Notes under the pieces: generated by a model
What the model was told of the DNA's origin: nothing
The model's database searches: none
Seen by the model: the letters and a program-made list of their open reading frames with translations, nothing else
Assembly (NCBI GenBank): GCA_028718405.1
Contig: JAQULV010000021.1
Location: forward strand, 1 to 9,816
Reading direction: 5' to 3'
DNA from: Smithellaceae bacterium
GTDB taxonomy: Bacteria > Desulfobacterota > Syntrophia > Syntrophales > JAQULV01
Length of the DNA: 9,816 nucleotides
Program-made: the position numbers and the translations under genes
Shown: positions 1 to 5,402 of the stretch, piece by piece
Layout: each line of letters starts with the position of its first letter
How positions within the stretch are numbered: the first letter of the stretch is position 1

Positions 1-151
1 CGACTTCGATCAACTCATCGAGGTTGTGAAGAATATATAGGAGTTCTAGTTTACCGTTGTCACCTTGCCGCACCAGTAATGGGTTAAGGAAGATGTCTGG
101 ATCCTCAAAAACAGCGAAAGGAGTATCGAAATGAGGAATGTCAGAAGCAAT
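1..151 (-). other. Possible minus-strand gene fragment at the left window edge
   Basis: Read on the minus strand in the frame whose codons begin at plus positions 2, 5, 8 and so on, about 50 codons are open from a TAG at 152-154 to the window edge. The peptide looks protein-like, with pieces such as AVFEDPDIFLNPLLVRQGD and LELLYILHNLDELIEV. No ATG with a ribosome binding site is visible; the only plausible start is a GTG at 71-73 with no Shine-Dalgarno sequence before it. It overlaps the first bases of the plus-strand gene at 131, so it is more likely a gene cut off by whatever brought in that gene than an intact reading frame. I do not recognise the family. A chance open frame of this length is possible. 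The plus-strand frames here are closed by stops at 27-29, 38-40 and 85-87 and read poorly. Confidence 0.3.
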
Positions 152-1417
152 CTAACGAGAATAAAGAATTTGATTTCACAAAAATTACCGGAGGGGCAGG
201 ATGTTTTCGGCTATGCCGGAATAACGAAGGAAGAACTAATTCGCACTATTGAAGAGAGTTCGGGCCTAATTGATGGGATAGAAGGGAAGAAAGAGTCATT
301 CGATGTAATTGTATTGAAGAGAGAATTTCACATATTAAGTGGAGCCTGCTTGGATTATTTAAATTCCATCCCTAAAGATTATCAAGAGAAGGAATTTGAT
401 AATTTTCTTAAGAATCTCGCAGAAATCAGAAGACTAATAAATAATACATATTTATTGTTCGTTAAAGAAGCGTTAAGACCAGAATCTGAACTAGCTACGA
501 TCAGAAAAACACTTGAGGAAATTATACCCGCAAATGATGAGCTTAAAGAGAGGCACATTTCAACGAATCAAATCATACAAGATATAAACGAAAAAGATGA
601 AATCATCAGCGAAAAACTAGACCACATAAATAAGATCGTTGAAGAAGCCGACAATCTGTCAGGATCAGCCGAAATTCAATTTCAGCATATCGAAGAAATG
701 CGAAATTCTGTAGATGAGTGGGCAAAATCGATAGAATCAGCGGAGAACGATATCGCTGCGCAGAATAGCGTAATAGTCGAAAATCAAAAAAAGATCGCCG
801 AGCTAAGGTCTGTGATCGAATCGGAGGTAAAGGAATTTAAGGAATTGAGCCAAAGATTAGGGCAACAATTGAATCAGAATGAAAAATTCCAAACAGAGAT
901 CAGGGACACGATTGGAGATGCCAACCGTTCCAGCATGGCGGGATCGTTTAAAAAGAGATCGGACGAACTTGAAGCCCCTCTAAAGGATTCGGAAAAAAGG
1001 TTGGTCTTGGTTCTAATCCTCTTTGGATTTGCGGCATTGTTAATTCTTGGGTTCTCCGTAGGTGAAAAAGGAGGCATCAACTATATTCATTTGTTGAGCA
1101 AGCTGCCGATTCTTACGCCGTTTATTTGGTTAGCATGGGTCTATACTAATAAAGTGGGACATCTTTCGCGAATAAAGGAAGATTATTCGTTCAAATACGC
1201 GGCTGCCATGGCTTTTGAGGGATACAAACAAAACTGTGGTCAAGAGGGAAGTGATCTTGCAAATCGTCTGATGGAAGTGTCTATCAATAATATGGGAGAC
1301 AATCCCATTAGGCTTTACGGGAAAGTTCAATCAGGTCCGATTCATGAAGTCCTAGAGAAAGCCGCGGAGGTAGTAACTTCTAGAGCAAAGAGAAGAGAAG
1401 AGGACGTGGAAGCATAG
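131..1417 (+). CDS. Coiled-coil protein with two C-terminal membrane segments, unknown function
   Basis: A 428-residue protein of unrecognised family. Residues 1-115 form a mostly helical charged N-terminal domain. Residues about 120-260 are rich in E, K, Q, I and L, with the pattern of a long coiled coil. Residues 263-284 (ANRSSMAGSFKKRSDELE and following) form an amphipathic linker. Two hydrophobic segments follow at about 291-309 and 321-338, joined by a short loop. After them comes a charged helix, RIKEDYSFKYAAAMAFEGYK (347-366), and a soluble C-terminal tail ending in a basic/acidic stretch. No signal peptide is seen, so the coiled coil and tail are probably both cytoplasmic, anchored by a membrane hairpin. 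The ATG start is supported by AAAGGAG seven bases upstream. Base composition is clearly AT-richer than the downstream genes, with many ATA, AAT and AGA codons, which suggests horizontal transfer. Similar coiled-coil/two-TM layouts occur in accessory and defence islands, but that role here is only a guess. Confidence 0.85.
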   Translation: MRNVRSNLTRIKNLISQKLPEGQDVFGYAGITKEELIRTIEESSGLIDGIEGKKESFDVIVLKREFHILSGACLDYLNSIPKDYQEKEFDNFLKNLAEIRRLINNTYLLFVKEALRPESELATIRKTLEEIIPANDELKERHISTNQIIQDINEKDEIISEKLDHINKIVEEADNLSGSAEIQFQHIEEMRNSVDEWAKSIESAENDIAAQNSVIVENQKKIAELRSVIESEVKEFKELSQRLGQQLNQNEKFQTEIRDTIGDANRSSMAGSFKKRSDELEAPLKDSEKRLVLVLILFGFAALLILGFSVGEKGGINYIHLLSKLPILTPFIWLAWVYTNKVGHLSRIKEDYSFKYAAAMAFEGYKQNCGQEGSDLANRLMEVSINNMGDNPIRLYGKVQSGPIHEVLEKAAEVVTSRAKRREEDVEA

Positions 1418-1471
1418 GGCACTTTATTAGTTTTCGGATGACGGAAGAATAGAATCCTTTAATGATTAGCC

Positions 1472-1561
1472 ATGGCACGCATTGCTCGTGTTGTCGCTGA
1501 ACATTATCCCCACCTCTTACCCCAAAGGGAGGAAGGCCTAAGAAGCCGGACATTTAATTCT
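1472..1561 (+). pseudogene. Remnant of a REP-associated (Y1/RAYT) transposase N-terminus
   Basis: From the ATG at 1472 the translation begins MARIARVVAEHYPH and then LLPQR. This closely resembles the conserved opening of REP-associated tyrosine transposases (IS200/IS605-like Y1 family), which typically read MARIARVVA..YPHH(V/I)TQRG. After about 20 residues the match fades (EEGLRSRTF), and none of the later hallmarks (the HxH motif and the catalytic tyrosine) can follow. The frame runs on antisense through the end of the VOC gene and stops at 1676-1678. No ribosome binding site is visible. I read it as a decayed stub left by recombination or deletion, lying between the AT-rich gene and the VOC cluster. 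The family resemblance is from memory of the motif; the broken state is seen directly. Confidence 0.6.
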
Positions 1562-1562
1562 T

Positions 1563-1985
1563 CTAGTCAAGAAGCGGCCAGTCAGGATTCCATGCCACCT
1601 CCCAGATATGTTGATCGAAATCCTGGAAGTAGCCCGCATATCCGCCCCAGAAGGTGTTCCGTGCCGGCATCACGATGACGGCGCCGGCTTTCTTCGCTTG
1701 ATCCATAACCTCATCAACCTTTGCTCTGGACGAGACGTTGTGCCCCAAGGTGAACTCGCAAGGGCTGGGTCCGCTAAGAGGGATCTCGGCATCGCGGGCG
1801 AGGCTTTTGCGTGGCCAGAGCGCTAACCTCAGGCCCGACTGCAGGTCGAAGAAGACGACGGCACCGTCTTCAAACTCTTTACCTACAATGCCTTCCGTCT
1901 GTAAGCCCAGACCGTCACGGTAAAAGCGGAGCGCCCGCTCCAAATCATCGACGCAGATTGTAATAAGAGATATTCGGGCTTTCAT
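1563..1985 (-). CDS. VOC family protein (glyoxalase/bleomycin-resistance fold), first type
   Basis: A single-domain vicinal oxygen chelate protein of about 140 residues, the usual length for this fold. It opens with RISLITICVDDLERALRFYR, the first beta-alpha unit of the fold, and ends with GYFQDFDQHIWEVAWNPDW, whose WEVA glutamate is the usual C-terminal metal ligand. The usual histidine in the first strand is replaced here (ITICV), as in the subfamily with SLITLGV-type openings, so metal binding may be incomplete. Members include glyoxalases, dioxygenases and drug-binding resistance proteins; the substrate cannot be predicted. GGAGGAG lies at 1994-2000. The ATG at 1985 has better spacing and gives the family-like start MKARISLI; an in-frame ATG at 1991 is the alternative. 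It is the last gene of a three-VOC leftward cluster, 41 bases after the preceding stop. Confidence 0.88.
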   Translation of the reverse strand: MKARISLITICVDDLERALRFYRDGLGLQTEGIVGKEFEDGAVVFFDLQSGLRLALWPRKSLARDAEIPLSGPSPCEFTLGHNVSSRAKVDEVMDQAKKAGAVIVMPARNTFWGGYAGYFQDFDQHIWEVAWNPDWPLLD

Positions 1986-2026
1986 GACCATATCTCCTCC
2001 GATTATTCTACGGTCGGGTTGCGTCG

Positions 2027-2449
2027 TTAAGCAGGCGCTGGCAATCCTTGATTGGCGAAGCTAGGCTTCATATAGATGAGCTCCCATATATGGCCGTCCG
2101 GATCCCGGAAGCCATGGCCGTACATGAAGTCATAGACCTGTGGTTCGCTGTAGATCGCCCCACCTGCGGCAACAGCCTTTCGGTCCATTTCGTCGATCTC
2201 GGATTTGTTCTCGCAAGTCAGAGTTATCAGCACTTCCGTATTCGTCGTCGCGTCGCAGATCTCGTTCGGGGTGAACGTCTTGAACTTCTCGCGGGTAAGG
2301 AGCATGACGAAGATGTCCTCAGAGACCACCATACAAGCGGCAGTCTCGTCGGTGAACTGCGGATTGTATGTGAATCCGAGCTTTTTGAAAAACTCCATGG
2401 TCTTTGAGAGGTCCCCTACTGGGAGATTAACGAATATCTTAGTCAACAT
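2027..2449 (-). CDS. VOC family protein, COG3607-like lactoylglutathione-lyase relative
   Basis: A 140-residue single-domain VOC protein. The N-terminus MLTKIFVNLPVGDLSKTMEF and the C-terminal segment YGHGFRDPDGHIWEL (about 110-124) match the group of predicted lactoylglutathione-lyase-like proteins often filed under COG3607. E123 in HIWEL is the expected metal ligand. The activity of this group is not established; the glyoxalase label reflects the fold. The start is well supported: GGAGGGG lies upstream of the ATG with a spacer of about seven bases. It is the middle gene of the three-VOC cluster, 49 bases after the VOC gene ending at 2499 and 41 bases before the next one. Sequence identity to its neighbours is low, so the cluster is not a recent tandem duplication. 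Confidence 0.9.
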   Translation of the reverse strand: MLTKIFVNLPVGDLSKTMEFFKKLGFTYNPQFTDETAACMVVSEDIFVMLLTREKFKTFTPNEICDATTNTEVLITLTCENKSEIDEMDRKAVAAGGAIYSEPQVYDFMYGHGFRDPDGHIWELIYMKPSFANQGLPAPA

Positions 2450-2498
2450 GATTTCCCCTCCGAATAATTACTGCCTGTGATGCAGAGAACACGTCGCA

Positions 2499-2897
2499 TT
2501 ATTTTGCCTTCTTGTCCATTTTCCAGATAGCAAAATGATTTCCCTGAGGATCAGACAGGATTGCGAACCACCCCATGCCGGGGACGGCCGATTTTTCTTT
2601 CATCAGCTTTGCTCCCAACTTCTCGGCGCGCTTGATGGTCTCTTCGATGGAGTCGACGCCTATGTAATTGATCCAGGATAACCCTTCGGCGCCGGCAGGA
2701 CGCTTCATCAAACCGCCGTTTATACCAGGGGACTGTTTTGGCATTCCCTCTGCGTCCGTTTCTATCGTCTCGATATACCGGTAATCCATCTCCGGCATGG
2801 CTTCGATGGACCAGTCGAACAAGTTTGTGTAGAACTGACCTAATTTTTCGGGATCATCAGCATAGATTTCAAAATGCACTATGGGATTTTTCTTCAT
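2499..2897 (-). CDS. VOC family protein, COG3324-like
   Basis: A 132-residue VOC protein. It carries PIVHFEIYADDPEKLGQFY at the N-terminus, with H8 in the usual first metal-ligand position. It also has a GINGGLM turn at about 58-64 and GWFAILSDPQGNHFAIWK near the C-terminus, the pattern of the COG3324 group of glyoxalase-like proteins. The C-terminal ligand glutamate of classical glyoxalases is absent (HFAIWK), so catalysis by the standard metal mechanism is doubtful; some relatives are annotated as binding or resistance proteins. The ATG is preceded by GAGG with a seven-base spacer. It is the first gene of the leftward VOC cluster, with a promoter-like sequence 83-111 bases upstream, and is divergent from the Rrf2 gene. 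Confidence 0.9.
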   Translation of the reverse strand: MKKNPIVHFEIYADDPEKLGQFYTNLFDWSIEAMPEMDYRYIETIETDAEGMPKQSPGINGGLMKRPAGAEGLSWINYIGVDSIEETIKRAEKLGAKLMKEKSAVPGMGWFAILSDPQGNHFAIWKMDKKAK

Positions 2898-2979
2898 GAA
2901 ACGACCTCACTTTCTTCTCTCGTTATTAAAAAGGTTGTGTTGCCAGACGGAAGCGGAAACATGGGCAGACGCTTAGATT

Positions 2980-3008
2980 AATATGAAATTGAGCGGAAAT
3001 TACGTCAA
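2980..3008 (-). promoter_or_regulatory. Sigma70-type promoter for the VOC cluster
   Basis: On the minus strand TTGACG (3008-3003) and CATATT (2985-2980) are separated by 17 bases, five and four matches to the sigma70 -35 and -10 consensus. This would start transcription near 2973 and give a leader of about 75 bases before the first VOC gene. It is inferred from sequence only. Confidence 0.5.
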
Positions 3009-3104
3009 TCAGGCGAACGAGAATAACGGAAGGAGAGACGACCTATTTTGGGCTGAAAAAAGGATGAGGAGAAGAACAGCGATGGTTCTTGCGCGAAATA
3101 ATGC

Positions 3105-3133
3105 TTGACAAGAAGGGCGCCGTGTTTTATTAG
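3105..3133 (+). promoter_or_regulatory. Sigma70-type promoter for the Rrf2 gene
   Basis: A perfect -35 TTGACA (3105-3110) and a TATTAG -10 (3128-3133) with 17-base spacing, ending about 40 bases before the Rrf2 start. The -10 overlaps the inverted repeat at 3129-3151, the expected place for a repressor to block RNA polymerase. Confidence 0.65.
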
Positions 3134-3151
3134 GACCAAAAAGGTCTTAAT
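3129..3151 (+). promoter_or_regulatory. Probable Rrf2 operator 1 (autoregulation)
   Basis: An inverted repeat, ATTAGGACC, five A bases, GGTCTTAAT, with 8 of 9 positions pairing between the arms. It overlaps the -10 element and the predicted transcription start. Dimeric winged-helix Rrf2 proteins bind palindromes of about this size. The same motif recurs before the next gene (3592-3614), which strengthens the call. That the protein encoded just downstream binds it is inferred. Confidence 0.7.
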
Positions 3152-3161
3152 AGAGAGTTGC

Positions 3162-3167
3162 AAGGAG
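3162..3167 (+). promoter_or_regulatory. Ribosome binding site deciding the Rrf2 start
   Basis: AAGGAG lies five bases before the GTG at 3173. The in-frame TTG at 3158 lies before this site and has no site of its own, so the GTG is the likely start. Confidence 0.7.
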
Positions 3168-3172
3168 AAGGT

Positions 3173-3577
3173 GTGTTTCACATTACCCGGAAAGCCGATT
3201 ACGCCGTTCGAGGGATGGTCCATTTGGCTAGTCAGCCTGCCGATCAGATCACCCTCCTGGCTGAAATGGCGATGAAGGTCGATGTTCCGCAGGCGCTGAT
3301 GGCGAAGATCTTTCAGCATCTTGCAAAAGTCGGTCTGGTCCGTTCCTTTCGGGGTGCCCGGGGCGGATTCCAGTTGGCCAAACCGCCGAAGGGAATAACG
3401 CTTCTCGATATTGTGGAAGCGATTGACGGCCCGATAGCAATGAACCGCTGCATTATTGAAGAAGGCGCGTGCGGTCGCGAGTCGTTCTGTACCGTCCATC
3501 CGGTCTGGAAGAAGATACAGGGTAAATTGAGAGATGAATTGCGCCGGGTGAACCTTCAGGACCTGGCGACAAGATAA
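3173..3577 (+). CDS. Rrf2 family transcriptional regulator, probably Fe-S sensing
   Basis: A 134-residue Rrf2 family winged-helix DNA-binding protein. It opens with [20 protein letters not shown], the family signature. The helix-turn-helix spans about 27-57 and the wing is [14 protein letters not shown] (59-72). Three cysteines, C93, C100 and C106 (spacing CX6CX5C), sit where IscR, NsrR and RsrR hold their Fe-S cluster, so the protein probably senses iron-sulfur status, oxygen or nitrosative stress; spacing differs slightly from IscR. The start is the GTG at 3173, which gives the family-standard N-terminus and has AAGGAG before it. It is followed after 86 bases by a rubrerythrin gene and carries an inverted repeat over its own promoter that recurs before rubrerythrin. 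It most likely represses both and is relieved on cluster damage; the direction of control is inferred. Confidence 0.92.
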   Translation: MFHITRKADYAVRGMVHLASQPADQITLLAEMAMKVDVPQALMAKIFQHLAKVGLVRSFRGARGGFQLAKPPKGITLLDIVEAIDGPIAMNRCIIEEGACGRESFCTVHPVWKKIQGKLRDELRRVNLQDLATR

Positions 3578-3591
3578 ATTTTTTGAACAGC

Positions 3592-3614
3592 AATAAGACA
3601 AAAAAGGTCCCAAT
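3592..3614 (+). promoter_or_regulatory. Probable Rrf2 operator 2 (rubrerythrin control)
   Basis: AATAAGACA, five A bases, GGTCCCAAT. Aligned with operator 1 over 25 bases, including two flanking bases AG, 20 positions agree. Read on the opposite strand the arms are ATTGGGACC and TGTCTTATT, matching the arms of operator 1 at 8/9 and 7/9 positions. It lies 14 bases after the Rrf2 stop and about 50 bases before the rubrerythrin start. A TTGAAC at 3583-3588 could be a -35 element, but no good -10 at proper spacing was found, so the promoter it would control is unresolved. Confidence 0.65.
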
Positions 3615-3648
3615 AGTAGCAAAAGCTGATGTCAATAACATTTTTAAG

Positions 3649-3657
3649 AAAGGAGAT
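3649..3657 (+). promoter_or_regulatory. Ribosome binding site deciding the rubrerythrin start
   Basis: AAAGGAGAT, nearly fully complementary to the 16S rRNA 3' end, ends six bases before the GTG at 3664 (eight bases from AAAGGAG). This selects the GTG and rules out an upstream TTG at 3583, which would place operator 2 inside the coding region. Confidence 0.8.
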
Positions 3658-3663
3658 TCAAAC

Positions 3664-4209
3664 GTGAAGAAATTCATCTGTTCGATCTGCGGTTATGTGC
3701 ATGAAGGAGAAGAAGCTCCTGAGAAATGTCCTCAATGTGGTGCCTTGAAGGGCAAGTTCAACAAACAGGAGGCCGGCGACCTGATCTGGGCCGACGGTCA
3801 TGTGATCGGCGTGGCAAAGGAAGTGGACCCCAGGGTAATCGAAGGACTCCGCATGAATTTCACCGGAGAGTGTACCGAGGTCGGTATGTACCTGGCGATG
3901 AGCCGGCAGGCTGACCGGGAGGGCTACCCCGAAGTGGCCGAGGCATACAAGAGAATCGCTTTTGAGGAAGCCGATCATGCCGCCAGATTTGCCGAGCTCC
4001 TGGGTGAGGTGGTCTATGCCGATACGAGGACCAATTTGAAACTGCGCGTGGAAGCGGAAAACGGCGCCTGCAAGGGTAAGAAGGAGCTTGCCGTTCTGGC
4101 CAAGCAACTGAACTACGATGCTATCCACGACACGGTGCATGAGATGTGCAAGGACGAAGCGCGGCACGGCAAGGCTTTTGAGGGCCTTCTGAAGCGCTAT
4201 TTCGCCTAA
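3664..4209 (+). CDS. Reverse rubrerythrin (N-terminal rubredoxin plus diiron domain), peroxide/oxygen reductase
   Basis: A 181-residue rubrerythrin of the reverse type, with the rubredoxin domain first. The FeS4 site is C6/C9 (CSICGY) and C22/C25 (CPQCGA). The four-helix diiron domain follows with glutamate/histidine ligand motifs: [12 protein letters not shown] (about 65-76), [10 protein letters not shown] (100-109, with H105) and [11 protein letters not shown] (159-169). Proteins of this build, such as clostridial revRbr/NADH peroxidase, reduce hydrogen peroxide and oxygen in the cytoplasm with electrons from NAD(P)H or ferredoxin oxidoreductases. The GTG start at 3664 has AAAGGAGAT upstream and gives the standard [12 protein letters not shown]-terminus. 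It is the second gene of the Rrf2 module and lies behind operator 2, so it is likely induced by oxidative stress. The NrdD-like gene begins 86 bases downstream. Confidence 0.93.
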   Translation: MKKFICSICGYVHEGEEAPEKCPQCGALKGKFNKQEAGDLIWADGHVIGVAKEVDPRVIEGLRMNFTGECTEVGMYLAMSRQADREGYPEVAEAYKRIAFEEADHAARFAELLGEVVYADTRTNLKLRVEAENGACKGKKELAVLAKQLNYDAIHDTVHEMCKDEARHGKAFEGLLKRYFA

Positions 4210-4295
4210 TGTCGTATGTGGGGCGCCACGACGCGACCCTTCCGGAGAGAAGAAGTTAATGCCCGTGTGTTAATCCATAAAGGGAAGGTGATCCA

Positions 4296-4619
4296 ATGAC
4301 GATGACCTACGTGAAATCTCTATTTGATGAGCAGACGACCGAAGTGGAGTTTTGTGGCAAGTGCCATGACTGCGGAAAAGAGACGGCAGTCCTTTGCTCC
4401 CGCGACGGCGAAGACATCCATGTAGAAGGCGGGGCTTATTGGCGAAAGCTCGACAGGGATTTTGTAAAGTGCTCCGCATGCTTCGACAAGGAACCCAAGC
4501 TGACCAATTTTCAGCCCTGCGAGATCTACTCCCGCGTCGTGGGTTATTTACGGCCGGTTCAGCAGTGGAATCCGGGAAAGAAAGAAGAATTCCGAGACAG
4601 ACGAACGTTTAAGCTGTGA
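4296..4619 (+). CDS. Stand-alone NrdD C-terminal (zinc and glycyl-radical) domain-like protein
   Basis: A 107-residue protein whose last 30 residues (YSRVVGYLRPVQQWN at 78-92, then PGKKEEFRDRRTF at 93-105) match the C-terminal tail of class III anaerobic ribonucleotide reductase NrdD, where the RVxGY(L/Y) glycine carries the catalytic radical; here that residue is G83. Upstream cysteines (C20, C23, C26, C34, C59, C62, C75) include CxxC pairs, like the zinc site that precedes the radical loop in NrdD. The whole catalytic barrel is missing. The first 60 residues, with CGKCHDCGKE and YWRKLDRDFVKCSACF, read as a CxxC-rich zinc or redox domain. AAGG lies seven bases before the ATG, so this looks like an intact small gene, not a decayed NrdD end. 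By analogy with GrcA/YfiD for pyruvate formate-lyase it could be a spare radical domain, but a zinc-protein role is equally open. It follows rubrerythrin in the same direction. Confidence 0.8.
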   Translation: MTMTYVKSLFDEQTTEVEFCGKCHDCGKETAVLCSRDGEDIHVEGGAYWRKLDRDFVKCSACFDKEPKLTNFQPCEIYSRVVGYLRPVQQWNPGKKEEFRDRRTFKL

Positions 4620-4671
4620 GGCGAAAAACAGTCCGACGGAGCTTTCCTAAATAGGGCAGCAGAAACAGAAG

Positions 4672-4700
4672 AGGCGGTGTTCAGTTGATTGGCACCGCCT
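4672..4700. terminator. Hairpin between convergent genes, probable bidirectional terminator
   Basis: A perfect 8-base stem AGGCGGTG (4672-4679) / CACCGCCT (4693-4700) with a 13-base loop lies between the convergent stops at 4619 and 4715. There is no strong T tract on either side (GTTATT on the plus side, CTTCTGTTTC on the minus side), so efficiency is uncertain. Confidence 0.5.
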
Positions 4701-4714
4701 GTTATTCACGCCGT

Positions 4715-5206
4715 TCAGAGTTGCGTGGTGAGGGTATAAGTTACGGCATGGATGTCGGTACCTGGTATCGTTTCCGGTTTTACGGTGGCCTTGTACGTAA
4801 GACTGCAGCCGCCGGCAGCCCTCGCATTGATATGAACGAAATCGACATCCCTGGCAGTAAGTGTGACCTCGCCGGCAGCGGCACCGCCGGTGACATTCCG
4901 TGCGACTACCCGGAGTTCGCATCGTGGAGAAGAGATGTCCGTCTTCACGCTGATCTTTCCGGGGGCATCGGTTTTTGTCCATTTGAGCTGACTGGCGCCG
5001 CCATCGGTTGCCGTTACTGCTTGGAGAGCTTGGTCTGATGGCGGGCGCGTGATTGTTAGGCTCACGTCCCCTCCCGAGATAGCGATCTCACTTACGGGAA
5101 TGACCGTCACTGTCACCCTGTGACTGACTTTGGTGCCGGCCATTGCGACCCCCGCGGGGCTCAAGACAAACAGACATACGCCTGCGATTATGCCTGACCG
5201 CTTCAT
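4715..5206 (-). CDS. Secreted beta-rich protein of unknown function
   Basis: A 163-residue protein with a clear Sec signal peptide: MKRSG, then a hydrophobic core IIAGVCLFVLSP, then AMA before the likely cleavage at A23/G24. The mature part alternates polar and hydrophobic residues (HRVTVTVIPVSEIAISGGD, EVTLTARDVDFVHINARA), as expected for an all-beta sandwich. Two cysteines, C96 and C134, could form a disulfide outside the cytoplasm. It ends in a strand-like TYTLTTQL. The pattern resembles small secreted or surface hypothetical proteins, possibly fimbrial- or adhesin-like, but no named family is recognised. The start is well supported by AAAGGGGGG upstream, and a strong promoter lies 55 bases before it. 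It stands alone: convergent with the NrdD-like gene and divergent from the hemolysin III-like gene. Confidence 0.85.
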   Translation of the reverse strand: MKRSGIIAGVCLFVLSPAGVAMAGTKVSHRVTVTVIPVSEIAISGGDVSLTITRPPSDQALQAVTATDGGASQLKWTKTDAPGKISVKTDISSPRCELRVVARNVTGGAAAGEVTLTARDVDFVHINARAAGGCSLTYKATVKPETIPGTDIHAVTYTLTTQL

Positions 5207-5260
5207 TGGTTCCCCCCTTTGTGTCTCTCCGAGTTTCTCGGCCTCGTCCGACGCAACTGC

Positions 5261-5289
5261 AAAATAAATTCTTAACTAAGCCTTGTCAA
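5261..5289 (-). promoter_or_regulatory. Sigma70-type promoter for the secreted protein gene
   Basis: On the minus strand, a perfect TTGACA (5289-5284), a 17-base spacer and TATTTT (5266-5261). This places the transcription start near 5254 and leaves a leader of about 48 bases. No clear promoter was seen for the divergent plus-strand gene in the same 196-base gap. Confidence 0.65.
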
Positions 5290-5387
5290 CAAAGAAGATT
5301 ATGGCTTGAAAAGAGATAAGATGCGAAAAGACGATCGGGAAGCAGCGGATGATCCGTTATTGATTGACAGAGAAGCCGATTCATTTT

Positions 5388-5394
5388 AAGGAGG
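5388..5394 (+). promoter_or_regulatory. Ribosome binding site for the hemolysin III-like gene
   Basis: AAGGAGG lies eight bases before the ATG at 5403. A second site, AAAGGAG (5421-5427), lies five bases before an in-frame ATG at 5433, so two start positions are possible. The TTG at 5364 has no site and is rejected. Confidence 0.65.
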
Positions 5395-5402
5395 AAGCTC
5401 GA

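Noticed and set aside
3005..3622. Minus-strand open frame (205 codons) opposite Rrf2
   Set aside because: It covers the Rrf2 gene and both operators, has no domain-like sequence, and the Rrf2 reading is unambiguous.
3583..3663. N-terminal extension of rubrerythrin from a TTG at 3583
   Set aside because: It would add 27 residues not found in the family, has no ribosome binding site and would make operator 2 coding. The GTG at 3664 has an excellent site and gives the standard N-terminus.
4210..4295. Regulatory element or small gene in the gap between rubrerythrin and the NrdD-like gene
   Set aside because: No convincing promoter, operator copy, stable hairpin or open frame with a ribosome binding site was found apart from the site for the downstream gene.
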